A stretch of 64,000 bases of DNA, from the NCBI RefSeq assembly GCF_910596095.1, contig NC_056546.1:21728425-21792424 (forward strand). The letters are read 5' to 3'. Below the pieces are notes generated by a model. That model saw nothing but the letters and a program-made list of their open reading frames with translations, searched no databases and had not been told where the DNA came from. The stretch's first letter is position 1. The number at the start of each line of letters is the position of its first letter. Of this stretch, positions 34,277 to 53,602 are shown piece by piece. Both the position numbers and the translations under genes were made by a program. This stretch comes from Thunnus maccoyii (lineage: Eukaryota > Chordata > Actinopteri > Scombriformes > Scombridae).

Positions 34277-36180
34277 TCAGAGGATGAATGGAATCAACGC
34301 CTTTCGTAACTTGGGATAGTCTTTGAATTTCTCCTGATAAAACCTGCAACAGTGAAACAAAGGATAATAGCTATCAGTCAGAAATGGCATATGGTAATGC
34401 CAGTGGTTTCACATTGTGCCTGTACTGCCTAGTTATGCTTTTTCATAAATGTCAGAGGCACCTGTGATGGTAATAGGCTCTTGGTCCAATGAAACAGAGG
34501 CTAAACACAGCAAATGAGAGTGCTGGAAGGGCCCAGGTGGCTACTGCATAGCCAAACCACTCCACAATCTCTCCTAAGTAGTTGGCACCAGACACATATT
34601 CAAAAAGACCTCCTGCAGGAGAGTAAAAAGACCGCAGGTCACCACAAACACAGGATGGATGTGAGTTAATGAATGTGTAATCTTTGTGTCTTACCTGTAG
34701 GAATCTTGTATATTACTTCTCCTGGTTTCCTCAGGTTACGTAGAATATAGTCACTGTGTATATTGATGGCCATTCCGACGTAAAACAGTACTAAACCTAG
34801 GAGAAATTTTTACTTGTGCACTATTGACTTCTCAAGAGATACAATTCATGAAGCTTTTCATATTTTAGATAAATAAATGAAAGAATAAAGATTGCACCTA
34901 CCAGTTTTAAAGCGATAGTCAGCTGACCACTCATCATTGAACTGAGCACAGTGCAGCAGGTAGTGTCCCTGCAGGAAACCATTCAGAGAGCAGAAGAAAC
35001 CTGCTGTCATCATCACACCCAGTGGGAAAGGCTTTCCTCTGGTCCGTAGCGAATAGACAAATGTCCTGTGGTTGGTGAAGAAATAGATACAGCAGGTAAA
35101 AAGATGAAGGGATAATCTTTTTATCCATGCTGCAAAAAACCTTTTATAATCAGATGGAAAAAGGCCCCGTTCTTCACGGGAGGTTACTAAAGCATTCCTC
35201 ACACTGCTTTAGCCTTCAGATTATAACAGCAGGAAATCTCATTTTCAAAGCTCCTTTTTTCGCTTTCTCCATCTGAAAATGTGTTTGTAATATTCATCTT
35301 GCATAAAGTGACTGATTACATGCATCTAGCATAGTACAATATAAAAGTACAATGACAAAATATGCTTTTTAATAAGATGCTAATACCATTTTTTGTGAGT
35401 AATAGGATTCAAACATTATTATTGTATATTAAGAATGGGAGTTTAACCTTTTGAGTGATACAAAGAAAATCTTGAATTCGGTTTAGTTTTTGTAAAATTT
35501 GCTCCACACGATCTTACTGTCATTAATAGAACAAGATCCATGATGAATACAAAGTACTCCTATAAGGACTCATTTTCTGTTCATACCATATACAAAAAGC
35601 AAACAGCATATCCCTACAGACATAACTGAAATACTAAAGATGTATATGACAAAATAAACATGAGGAAAACTACAAACTGCATCAAATCAGTGACAAATAA
35701 CAGAAATTAAAATGAGTCATTAGTAAAATGAATCTGAAAATAGTCCTGCAGGCAGTTTTGTAGTTATGTGTATCTTGAATGAATGGGAGTGTGTGCGCCT
35801 ACCTCCAAAGACACTGATCACAGCTGCACATCTTAAAGTACATCTTCACAATTCCCTTCACAGACAGATCAAAGGGCCACCACCAGCATCTGTCTCTGCT
35901 TTTACCTTTGAAAGTAGTGCATGCAAAAGGTCCCAAGCAGTAGTGTCTTCCCCATGCTGGAGGGTTTGTCCGAGGTGAGTGTCAGAAGTAGGGGGATCAG
36001 GAGAGCCGGCATCTCCTGAAGGAACCAGGCTAGTCTGGCTGGGACCATCCTAGTCAGAGGAGAGAGTCTCATATGGCGCCCATAGGAAGTCTGGGTTTTC
36101 CTGTGATGGACCAGATGCCCCAGTCCTGTCAGGATCAACCCACAGCTGAGATAGTTGATTAGTTCCCCATAGCAGTGCAT
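34277..36180 (-). CDS. srd5a2: Steroid 5-alpha-reductase 2
   Basis: Exons 36180-35906, 35065-34902, 34796-34695, 34612-34462 and 34343-34277 (275, 164, 102, 151, 67 nt) join to 253 codons including the stop (252 aa; human 254). The lengths of the middle exons equal those I know for human SRD5A2. The enzyme reduces the delta-4 bond of testosterone and other 3-oxo steroids with NADPH in the ER membrane. WFLQE places the catalytic glutamine/glutamate pair at Q55-E56, and CMHYF places tyrosine at 89 (human Q56, E57, Y91). NIHSDYILRNLRKPGE, the YVSGANYLGEIVEW block and the terminal DYPKLRKALIPF are the cofactor-site signatures. Several hydrophobic segments fit the multi-pass fold. The start MHCYGELINY is the ATG that fits family length; the open frame continues upstream. 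SRD5A1 is less likely because the neighbours are memo1 and spast. Confidence 0.96.
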
Positions 36181-37635
<1,455 letters not shown>

Positions 37636-40278
37636 GGAGGAATATACAACATGTTTATTAAAGTCAGAGATTCATCAGTGTAATGCATATACCAAGTAAA
37701 TTGTTTTCTGTGTGATTGTAAATACTTGAAGAACAAGACACCAGAGCAGACATGCTTTTCAGTATATTTTACTTGTTTTGTAACATGAATCCGCGGCCTT
37801 ATCTGAAGAGCCTTTTGGGATGCTTTGTCAGTGGAACCTGAGATCAAAAAAACTCCATTTCAGGGAGTAGTTAAGTAGTATATTTTAGGTTTATGACGTG
37901 TAAGTTCCCATTCTCTAAGCAAGAACAAAAAAAAAATAATAATAATAATACAAAAACCATTTCTAAAAGACAAAGATCCATAAAAAGAAAATGAACAGTG
38001 TTGAGGTTCAGCCTTTGTCTCTCTCTACAGGAATGAGGTGAGGTGGAGAAAACAAAACACCACTCCCTGCTGGAGAAAGGAGATAACAGTTGGTGCCATT
38101 TTAGACCAACAGATGGGGGGGGGGGGACAGGTCACATACTCCTGGAGTGCTCGGTGAGCTGGAGACATTGCTGGGCACTAGGCAAGGGAGGGGGGGTACA
38201 TGTGGAAAAACAAAACCTTAAAGTACACATTCTAAAATAAGACCAAAAGTGAGAATACGCTTTATATGTATATGTGCAACAGTGATAAAAAGGCACAATA
38301 GCACAGTGTGTCATGCTTTACTAGTTTCCCTTAAAATTAACCTTAGAAGTCAAGAGAGTCTGGGGATTCATGTACCCACTTGGTGCGACCACATATTGTA
38401 GCACAATGTTAAAACTGCATCATCTAAAAGGGGAATACTTGACTTCAGCAACAAGAGTCTCTCAGTAAAAAAGTAGTAATCAAAGGTCAAACAGCAGGAT
38501 GGCAGACATTGTGCGCTGCCTGTATAATATCATCATTGAGCCTACAGTGTACTGCCACTATGAATCATCAGGATTTGGATCCAGCTTTTGTGGTTAGTTT
38601 GTTCGTTTTCGAGGGACAGTAGGACTACATGGCAAATTACTTTAATTTTGTTTTCTTAATAATTATGATCCTCCTGCTTAACATTTCATAATGCAGATAT
38701 TCAATTTTTGTTGAAGAGATCAGATCCAGTAAATCCACAGCAGGGAACAGCAATTATCAGTTGTTGTTTTTTTTTTTGCACAAATTATTCAACCTTACAA
38801 CAAAAGCATTGTGGCTTTGTTCTGGTCTTAAAACTCCCATCTGTTACTGGTTTCAGCCAACCCCTTCCAATTGTTACTCCTACTGCCTCAAGAGCAATTC
38901 TGAAGTGAAATCATAAGTGATTTCTCATCGTCATACACTGAAAGGCAACAAAGCTGGAAAGCAAAATGAAGACTTGAAACTTCCCAATAACTTTTGGCTT
39001 TCTTAAATCAAAACGTATTAACAAAAACAGTTGTAAATTGCTACCTATTAAGCTAATATAATAACAGTTCCTACAACTTAAGCAGACCATCTAGGCCTTT
39101 ATATTTGTGTTATTTTGCTCAGAGCAAAACAAAAGCTCTGACAGAGCTCAATGTGTAAGAAAAGACATTTTCTACAAGTCTAGTAAAAGAAAAACTCACT
39201 CCAAGTCTGACAATTCAATAACTACAGAGATTCAAGGTGGCAGTGTAAACAAAAACTAGAGGTGTCAGTGTTTATATCCAGCTTTGATTACATTTTTTGT
39301 AGCACCCACAACTGCAGCCTGGCCCTAGCAAAACATATCTATAATGCTACAAGCGTATAGTTGGAATCTGGGAGCAGTGTTGCACAAACTAATTTATTGG
39401 GCAAACTATGTTGATGACTTTAAAGCATAAATGACAACACTACTTGAGTAAATACCATCACGTCTAATAAAAGTACTAAAATAGGGAGAAATAAAGGAAT
39501 GAAATATGAATAAAAGATAATATTTAATAAACTATTATAAGAGTAATAACGTTTTTGGTTTTGTACAGTAGGGGGTTAGTGAACTTTGTTGGATGCAGCC
39601 CTTTGTTAGCAACTAGAACATACTGTAATGTTGAGCAACGGTAGTAATTACCTATGACACTGGGTTCAAAGTTTAAGTTGCATGTAGCTTGAAGCAGTCA
39701 GTCAGAACACTCATTTCATTTTCATCTGGCAACATTTCAATATTCTTGATTTCCATTAACATCTGCAGTTTTATTTTTGTTCCTTTTTCTGAGGCAAATT
39801 ACATGAGCACACACCGCCAAGAGTCCAAATGTAAAGATTGCATTAGTACAACTCAATTCCATCGTTTTCTCATGAAAATAAAAAAGGACTAAGAGGACGA
39901 CTACAGTCCTTGTAAGAACCCAAATAAGATTTCCACCTCCCCACGCTTCCTCCGATAATACGTAACCCTCCCATCCCCTCTGATCCTTTGCTCCTTCATA
40001 TTCTCAAAACTGCACTTCAACACAAAAAGTTTCAACCTAAAGCTCTGAGACACACTTCAAACTGAGAGGAAGGTGGAGAAAGGTGGGAGAGTTGAGTGGG
40101 AGAAAGGGGGCGGGGAGGAGGAGACTGTATTGGCTTGGAGTGTCTAGGTCCATCCTGCAAATAGTGGGTGTGACTGGGGGGTGGAGGGGGGTGAGAGGGA
40201 GGGTGTGTGGGTCAGGTTATGGCGATAGATAATAACGGCAGGGCGGCGGCGCTGCTGTGGCCCCTGCGAAAGTTGACC
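37636..40278 (-). other. memo1: Presumed memo1 3' UTR and downstream sequence
   Basis: No conserved coding frame is seen. The sequence is AT-rich with candidate minus-strand polyadenylation signals (complement of AATAAA near 37653 and 39394). Minor features are an (AAT)n run near 37930, a G10 run near 38116, and a G-rich block near 40100-40205 just downstream of the memo1 stop. Confidence 0.45.
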
Positions 40279-43200
40279 TCAATGAACGATGAGTCCCCCG
40301 GCAGCGTAACTCACGGAGCTGTCTTGCCAGTTCCTGCACTCACTTGACTGGGCGTAGTTCAGGAAAGTGAAATTCATTTCTAAACCAGTCTTCCTCAGCT
40401 CAGCCACAGCCTGCAAAACACACACATAAGTTTAAGTGTCTCATCATGACAGGACATATATTACTGTTATTTACTGTCAAGCGTTTGCTAAGCCCCTCCC
40501 TCAAACAGCAATTGTCCAATCATACCTTAGTAACCACAACTAGGTGCCTGTCAATGCTTGTCAATCGTTAGATTTTTCAACATGGGGCTCTAATACTTGG
40601 TGTTTAAAGAGTTTGTAGGGTAGTGTATCCAAAAGCAAAAAGTGTAAGGAATGGATTAAACTGTGTATTTATCTGCTCTATCATAAGTTGCAACTGTTAG
40701 CACGTCCAGCTTTTCAACCAATTCACCTTATTAAACATTTCAATGGTGAATCTGTTCCCATTATGATTGCAAACTGCATATATTGACAACAGTAACTAAG
40801 GGAGGAGGTGGGGCTTAGCGAACAGTCAACTGAACCGCCATCAAAACCTCTACAGAGAATGACAGGTGACTCTTTGTTTTGTAGTACTCACATTTAGCAG
40901 CACTCCAATAGGGTGACGTCCACAGATGGTGTTGCGGTACTTCTTCAAGTAGTTGGTGAAAGACATGGGATCCAGCTGCTCTATAATGCCCATCCCCTTC
41001 ACATGCAGAAAGAAAAGAAGTGAAACAAAAGCAATGAAATTTCTATGTGCCCTCATGTCTTTGCGTTTTTTTAAAAAAATCCTAAGAGTACAATACTGTT
41101 GATTTTTGTGAGCAGGTTTTTTTTTTTTTAGAGAAGTGATAAATTCTTTTTCAACATTTTCAACCTACTTTCCCATAACATGGTGAATACATACAGATAA
41201 TTATGGGTAGTTTTGTTTGGGTTTGTGTCAAATTTCAGTTTATACTTATCTTCGTTATCTCTAGAAATGTTTCTCATCTTAAAACGTCAGAAACTCCTGT
41301 ATGCTGAGCTAAAGAAAACAAGCTTCCTTATCAAGAAAACAAAAGACAAATCTATATCCATGACCTCTCTGCACTTCAGTATTTTTAACTTTCTGAAACG
41401 CAGGCCATGTATTTCCTTTAATATGATGAGTTTCACTGTGACATTACTGTGTATTTAATATGTGCTTCGTTACCATTACAGCTGTGTATGTGGCTGATGA
41501 CAAAAATGTTTCTTTACATATTTAATTCCACACACATTTGAATCAAATATATCTCAGTGGTTACCATTTTATCAAGATGCTCAATAGACCTGTAGATCTC
41601 CCCTTGAGATTCATCGTAGTATGTGTAACGGAACCGTTGACCTTCATAAAAGAAATGGACAACAATACAAAGCTGAATACAGTCATGTCACATTTTAGAA
41701 CAGTTTTTATTGGTAAAACACAATACAAATGCTGAACATTAACACAGAACACAACATAACACATACACGTTAACACAATAACAGATACATTGCTAAAACT
41801 ACACCTTTTAAAGGCAGAATAATTGCACAGAATGAATGTAGTGCCTTGGTTATGTCGGTACCTACCCCAGTGGCAGAAGTCAGATGAGATGATGAAAAGG
41901 TTGGAAGGATCTGCCAGGTACTTGCTGAGCAGCTTCCCATACTCCTGTTCCTTAGACTCACTCAGGGCACCCACAAGCACAGGGACGATGCTAAACTCAT
42001 CTTTGTGGCTGTAAAATCAAATTATGGAATTTAAAAAAAAAATCAAGTACAATAACTGCACCTCAATGTCAAATTTCAAGGAGATAGGGTGGATAAATGA
42101 GCGCCCGTCAGTGAAAGCTCCACACATACTTTTTTTAATTGTGGCAGCCTACTGCATGATAAACTGACACTGGTGAGTGTTGAGTCCCTTTAATACCCTA
42201 TATGAAACTAATATTTCTAATTTTTCTTGTGTGCTCAACACCACAGGTTTTAGGTAAACTTGTATGGATGATATGCATTGATCTAATGTGCTTGATTCTC
42301 TCCATACTAGACTCCTGCCAACCTAACAGAAGGCCGTATCAATTATGCATGTCATACTTTCCATCTATCACTGCACCAATGTGATTCTTGTTTACAGTAC
42401 GTATAGAAAATCAAAGAATAAACAGAACTGAAAGAGACCTTGTACTGTCTTCTTGTTTCATCGATAATAGTTCAGAAAAGGCTTCATTCTGTTAGACATT
42501 TCCCTCTGAAAGTCTATAATATTGATTCTTTTGTTTACTGAATGCCACTCAGATGTGCATTACCTCTCCATGGCTTTAGCAGTGTAAGGCAAGTGCATCT
42601 CGATACTGTGCTCATCTTCGTCTGTCTGCATACTCATCCGCTCAAACAACCCAGTTTTCCAGAGGTCAGCATAAACTGTAAAACAGAGGTGAGTTTCACT
42701 TTAATTTGTGTATTTTATCATGACCATAATACCTACTTATTAAGTAGTTTCTGGAGCTGAACGCTCATTTAAATTGGCTGTGCAAAACCTCATCATTAAG
42801 AAAGCCTTTATCCTTCAGAGTCAGGGAACTATCTGGTCCCTGGAGGATGATTAAAAGTGTATCACCTCCCGAGACTGCTTGAGGTCTGCATGTTGGAGCT
42901 CTTTTCTGGCTAGACTAAAGCAATTACAATAGCAAAAAGCCTCATTTAACTGTATTTTAACCCACAGTTTGTTTTTTTTCTACAAGTAAAATGATCCTGA
43001 ATGACTGGAAGCAAATTTGTTTATTTAATTTATTTTGTGGCATGAAACATGCACTACATTCAACATATCTAAACTGCAATTCAAACAGTAGTTATGCTAT
43101 TCCTTTACCTAAATCATTTACCAGTTAGCACGTGTGAACATGTGAGACTGAGTGACAAACACCCGAAAAAGGCGACAGAATCATAATGTCATGAGTAAGA

Positions 43201-45012
43201 ACAGTGAATACCCTTCTGGTCGATTCTCAGGTCATAGAGGGGTGTTCTATAGATGTCTGCAGGTGACAGGGCACAGCGGGAGAGGGGCACGTGGTGTGAA
43301 GGTCCCAGGATGAACACCCTACGACTGAAGGGCAACAGGACTTTATCTCACTCACTCTGTTCAGCAAAGGCATACCACCAGCGCTATATTCTACTATCTA
43401 AACTAACATCTGTTCACTCTATGGGGGGAAATTCAAGATAAAAAAAAAAATCATACAAAGCATTTTCTTAAATAAGGAATGGAGACTGAAAACTGAATGA
43501 CTTACGTAATAGAGGGATCAACCTGCTTGTAGGCATGTGCTGCACAAGCACCACAGTAGGTATACCCAGCATGCCTGAAAACAAATGAAAATGACATGGC
43601 ACCATTTGACATGTTCAGATGATATTTTTTTTTCTTCCATTTGTCATTGTGTGCTTACGGCGCTATGATGGCTCTAGCAGGTCTGATTGTGGATTGTGCT
43701 TGGGACAGCCAGCCTTCTAGTTGTGCGTTCAGCTGGGATCCTGAAAAAGCAGAAATTAAAAAATATATTTCTTTCATGCCAAATCGCTGGATTCCTCCTC
43801 ATGCAAGGTATTTTTTTGATATCACTATAATGATCCCCAAGGGGTGACAGCAGCTTATTTAGATTACTCAAGTGTATGCTATTTTGGGTGAAAAATAGTA
43901 GTGACTTTGACATATCCACCTAGTATTATATACAAATAGTAACCCATCTCTGATGATGACACCTAATATCTTTTAGACCCTGGACCTTTGAGGTGAAGCA
44001 GCAGACCATACTGTCTTCTGGTCTTGGTTAGACAATAAAAATATGCTGTTAACGTTATGTCAACGTCAATCAAACATTAGCTGACTGAGTTATATAATTA
44101 AGTTCGCACGAAGAACAAACACACCAGTATAATTTATTTGTAAAAACGGACAAGGACATCTGGATCTGGGTGGATTAACGTCAGATCTTTGGACACATTA
44201 TTGTTTACATGCAATGTAAATGGGGGGAGGGTTTTTGTGTTTAGCTACTGTATACGCTCTGTGGAAAACGGGTATTACTACAATGCAGTAAGGCAGGCTT
44301 TAAAAGGATAAACAGGCAGCAGCTAGCTGGTGAAATGGGGGAAGGGGTGCAACATGAACCTTCATTTTTCTGCCCTGCCCTGCCCAGTCCTTTGTTTCAC
44401 GGCAGGGAGTATTTTTGCACTTTACTTAGTCAGGGTCAGACACCAACAAGACCACAACAACACCAGAAGCTTGGCCTAAGTGAAATAGTTGCTAACAGTC
44501 TGTTTCGGGAAATGTCTAATCTAGCCAGATGGTTGGTAGGCCAGGAAGTTCTGCAATACTAGCCAAGTTAGCCTTTCTTTAACATTAATAACTTTGATTA
44601 ATCGATAAAAAAAATATGAGCAGCAGATGTCTGTTTATTTTTTAAGTACTTCCATCGACTATCCGAGAAAGAAAAGTGCTGAATAAGCTCAAACCAACCA
44701 TGCACCAAAATGTGATAGCGGAGACGAGGTTGTCAATATCAGCTAAGTGTTAGCTCGCCGACTTTTCATCAGCTGGATTTACAACCCTGGCGTTAGCTGT
44801 CATCGTCTGCTTTGACAAGCAATGTATTCGACAGTTTTTGATGTCAAGATATTAAAAGCCAACCAAACTAATAAAACGCTGCCATGACAGAAGAAAAACA
44901 ACAACAGCCAGCTACCACGCAGAGGGCTAACGGTGGTGTGTTGACAGTTACCCGAAGCAGAGTACCAGCTCCCGGCGTGACTTGCTTCTCTGCACACCAC
45001 TCGGTTCGACAT
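40279..45012 (-). CDS. memo1: MEMO1 (mediator of ErbB2-driven cell motility)
   Basis: Nine exons (45012-44952, 43740-43659, 43574-43506, 43324-43212, 42675-42564, 42008-41866, 41641-41565, 40996-40892, 40410-40279) join in frame to 298 codons with stop. That gives 297 aa, exactly the human length. It begins [20 protein letters not shown] and ends [12 protein letters not shown]1 has the fold of class III extradiol dioxygenases. The metal-site residues fall where expected: H49 in APHAGY, H81 in GPSHH, D189 and H192 in SSDFCHW, C244 in [12 protein letters not shown]1 is reported to bind copper or iron and to act in redox and ErbB2 motility signalling. Start context is good and there is no length anomaly. 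It lies on the same strand as srd5a2 and diverges from spast. Intron 1 holds about 1.2 kb of unique sequence. Confidence 0.98.
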
Positions 45013-45619
45013 CTTGGTTCCCAAGCCGCCTATCTTGGTTTACTTAACTCTTGTCAGGCGAAAAAAATAAAATAAAATAGCAAATGCCGGTGTTAGTTAA
45101 CCCAGAGGAGAAACAACGGCTACTAGAGTAGAGTAGAGACAAAGGGTAGAGACAGCTGGGTTAGCTGCTAACAAGCTGCTGGCCGCTGTGTTGTTACCCG
45201 GAGACAGCAGCTAACGACAACTAGTTAGCCAGTCTGGGGATATTACTGAGCAAATTCGGAAAGGCACAAAGTATAAAATCTTTGTGATGTGTCAAGCTGA
45301 GGCAGCCAGCAGGGGAATACCGACACCAGGATCTGTCCCAGCCGAAATCTGAGGATTAACTGTTACTGAGTATGTCTGTCGGCTCAGGTGAGGGGAGTCA
45401 CTGGAACGCTTCTCACGATGACGTCGGAGCACGTTGATTGGCTGCTTGGTAAGACAGGATACAAATCACTGGTGGAAAACTCTACTAGGCGTGGCCTTTG
45501 CTTCTATGCTTGTTTGATTATGAAGTTGTTCTGTCCGTCAGGTGAGCGGGTACAGTGTGTCAATGCTAGCAGCAACTGACATTCCTACCAGAAGAGAATA
45601 TGCAGGACTGGTTGTCTGA

Positions 45620-45985
45620 GATGCACTTAACTCATAACTGCTTAAGAATTGCACTATATGATTATTATCGTTCTGCACAATGTATAATAATAACAATGTT
45701 TCTATCGCACATTACATACTGTATAATAATTCTAATTCTACTCTTTATTTTATTTATAGCATTAGCATTGAACAATGGATAAAAACTTTTTTCCCACCTA
45801 TCTTACTTTCATTTTATTGTATACTATGTATATAATTACTGCACAATATATAATGTTAACCTTTTCTATTTTACTATTTTATTTTATTCTATTCTTGTGT
45901 GTGATATGGGCTGAGTGTTGCTGTTGTGACACTAAAATTTCCCTTGGGATTAATTTAGTATTTTTTTATTCTTATTTGCTTGAGA
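45620..45985 (+). mobile_element. LINE 3'-tail fragment
   Basis: AT-rich sequence ends in TGTTGCTGTTGTGACACTAA, AATTTCCCTTGGGATTAATT. This is the same 3'-end signature as at 28140-28435 and indicates a 5'-truncated non-LTR element. Confidence 0.62.
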
Positions 45986-45989
45986 AAAT

Positions 45990-46130
45990 GTGGTGTTCAG
46001 AATCAGAAACATCTTCATTAGAATCAGAATCATCTTTATTGGCCCCTTATGTTTACACATACGAGGAATTTGACTCCAGTTTAATTGCTTTCAATGTACT
46101 TAGACAGAATAACAACACAACAATCTTCAG
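45990..46130. repeat. Teleost interspersed repeat fragment
   Basis: AGAATCAGAATCATCTTTAT, TGGCC...TATGTTTACACATACGAGGA and ATTTGACTCCAGTTTAATTG form a block that I know as a frequent repeat in fish genomes. The local direct repeat of AGAATCAGAA marks its start. Confidence 0.62.
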
Positions 46131-46624
46131 AAAAATATACAAGGAATGACTATATACAGGTGACATAATTTCTGTGAACTGTAAACAGGATACAAGGAAA
46201 TGATTTCATCCCAATGATTAAGAAGAATTAGAAGACATGTTTTACCTATGAATTTATCAACGTGAATGTGACATTTTTACCGGTTTATTTTCCTATATTT
46301 GCTTATTTTGCCTGTTTTTTTTTTTTTTACTATTTACTTTATCTATTTGCCAGTTTTAGTGTAGTTACTTGACTTTTGTATGATGCACACACAGCCTTAT
46401 AGATAGTACAAAACTCTGTTCTTTACCATGAGATTTGATTGGGTGAGAAATATTGTGCCAAGCCGTAGTGATCAAACACGTTTAAAATGACATATTGATA
46501 AAGGTTAATGCACTTGTTTGGGTTAATATTAGTCGTTAGTGGTTTGAGACATTTCCCCTCTAAACTTCTCAAACAGTTTCATTTACATGAAACCACAGAT
46601 GCAAAGAATTAAAATTATTCAACA

Positions 46625-46690
46625 TTTGACAAAAAAAATTGTGACCCTTTGGAGGGGGCCTGGCCCCTAGGCCGGGGACCACTGGACCAA
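46625..46690. mobile_element. hAT-like element end fragment
   Basis: GACCCTTTGGAGGGGGCCTG followed by CCGGGGACCACTGG is the inverse of the CAGTGGTTCC...GGGGTC type of terminus seen in Charlie-like hAT elements. Only a terminal stub is visible. Confidence 0.4.
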
Positions 46691-47417
46691 ACTAACTGAC
46701 TGTATAAAGTAGTTAAAGATAGCTTCACTAAAGCATTAAAATGCCACTTACACATTGATGCATGGGTATTATCAATCTAATAATGTCATATATAATAATA
46801 TATCAGTCACCATGAATATTATTCTGCAGAGTGAGTACTTTCGCCTTTGATACTTTAACTACATTTTGCAAACTGCATGTCAGTGCTTGAGACTTGTACT
46901 GACTTACAATAATTATAAACCCCTGTCTTCAGAAAAATCAAGCCTCGATATCAGCTGTTTTAAAACAGCAACATTAGGTCTAAACTTGGGACTTAAACTG
47001 CAACTGCCATACATGGATACATTGTCAATATTATTCCTGCTGTGTCTTCTATTTTTATTTATGTGTTGCACAACATTTATCATCTAGTTTTATTTTTGTT
47101 GAAGAATCATTGAGGAAAGATCTAGTCATGTAGCAATTAAAAAGGAACTGTGCAACTGACAAATGACAAAACAGTCTTAGTGTAGCTGACTTTGGGGGAC
47201 CAACATGACTTTTCGAATGAGTTTGTGTTTGTGTGTTATAAAAATAGTGATTTGATGGTGGGGACACTCTCAAATTGTAACAGTTGAGCATATTGCATCG
47301 TTAAATTTGCACAGGACTGCATCAAATATAATATCATGTGATGACTTCTCAGCAGCATACATTGTTGTGAATGTCGTTTCAGCTAGTATTGGGAGAGGTC
47401 ACATATTGCTCTGATTA

Positions 47418-47690
47418 ATCTAAGGCGGCGGTTCTAAAAGTGGGGTCCGGGGACCACCAGGGGTCCTTGAGGGGGTTCCAGGCCTTTTGCTGGGTCCCTA
47501 GCAAAAGGAGGAAATCGTTTATTCTCACTATAATTCCATCCATAAATAACACAATGACTGAATGTTTGACTATTTTGGTCATGGTTTTATACACTTTCTG
47601 TAATAAAACATCTAAAAGAAAAAATCTTGTCAGATGGGGGACCTTGGGGCAAAATCTTATTCAATTTGCATCAGAATGGATAATACCTAT
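47418..47690 (+). mobile_element. Non-autonomous hAT-like element fragment
   Basis: GGTTCTAAAAGTGGGGTCCG, GGGACCACCAGGGGTCCTTG, GGGGGTTCCAGG and later GGGGGACCTTGGGGCAAAAT match a common fish element whose termini read CAGTGGTTCT...GGGGTCC. The outermost inverted repeats are eroded. Confidence 0.58.
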
Positions 47691-48399
47691 TGTCTGTGCA
47701 CTTATCAAGCGCAATGTGTTCACATTATTATATTGTATTTGAATTATATCTTTGTTTCTCTTTATTTTCTCTCTATCTCTATTTATTGTCATGCTTCATC
47801 ACCCCAATAAGTTACAAAGACAGTAGCCTACAATATGGGCAATGTGGCTAAAACCATTTGCCATGATTTTTATGCAACGGGTCTAAATGCTAAACAAGTG
47901 GTCTAAACTATATATCATTGCTGAACCACATGGCTGAAAAGATTGTTCCTTTTTAAGAGAGCAAATCTGATCACATAATAAAATTTAAACAACATATCTT
48001 TGCATTTTTAGGCTAAGTATTTGTTTTTTTTTGCAAACAGTATAGGTTTCTGGAAATTTACAGAGATTACGGTTTCATTCTGAAAATCTACCGGAAGTCA
48101 TTCTCTTTGTTTTAGTCATTGGGACGGAACAGGAGGGCGGGGACTGCTGTGTAGCCTAGCGTGCAGCACACGCGAAAGCGGAAGTTAGCGGTAGAAATGT
48201 TTGTGTTGTGATGAGGCACCACAATTTCTGTCACATATGTAGCAAAACTGTTGTTTTACAAACCTCAAACTGAGGCTCGACCGGATTATAAAAGCGACTG
48301 AAGGGCTTAATTTCACTGTAACGTATTTCATAACTAGGCTAACTCTTAGCTGCAACTAACGTTACTAACGTTAGGAGCAACGAGACAAACGAAAGAGCA

Positions 48400-53428
<5,029 letters not shown>

Positions 53429-53596
53429 ACCTAGTAGTTCATTTTCACTCCTAAAAAAAAAAAAAACTGGAAAGAGAGCAACAGTAGATTCCTTTGTTTT
53501 ACTCTACGGGTATAAGATGTCATTAACATTATGGCACACAGATCTCTTACTGTACTTAACTTCCCTGTTTTAATAATGCTAATAATAATAATTAAT

Positions 53597-53602
53597 AATA
53601 AA
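53597..53602 (+). terminator. spast: spast polyadenylation signal
   Basis: AATAAA lies 169 bp after the stop in an AT-rich stretch ending in repeated AAT. Confidence 0.6.

Larger units (their letters stand above)
45013..48399. other. Divergent memo1-spast intergenic region
   Basis: The memo1 side (45013-45440) is CpG-containing and has a CRE-like TGACGTCG at 45419-45426. The spast side has a GC box (GGGCGGGG, 48135-48142) and TAACG repeats near 48358. The middle holds repeats (45620-46130, 46625-46690, 47418-47690). I looked for dpy30, which lies between these genes in human, and saw no frame like it. Confidence 0.55.

Noticed and set aside
45775-46149. 124-codon plus-strand frame
   Set aside because: It lies over a LINE tail and a second repeat; AT-rich composition explains it.
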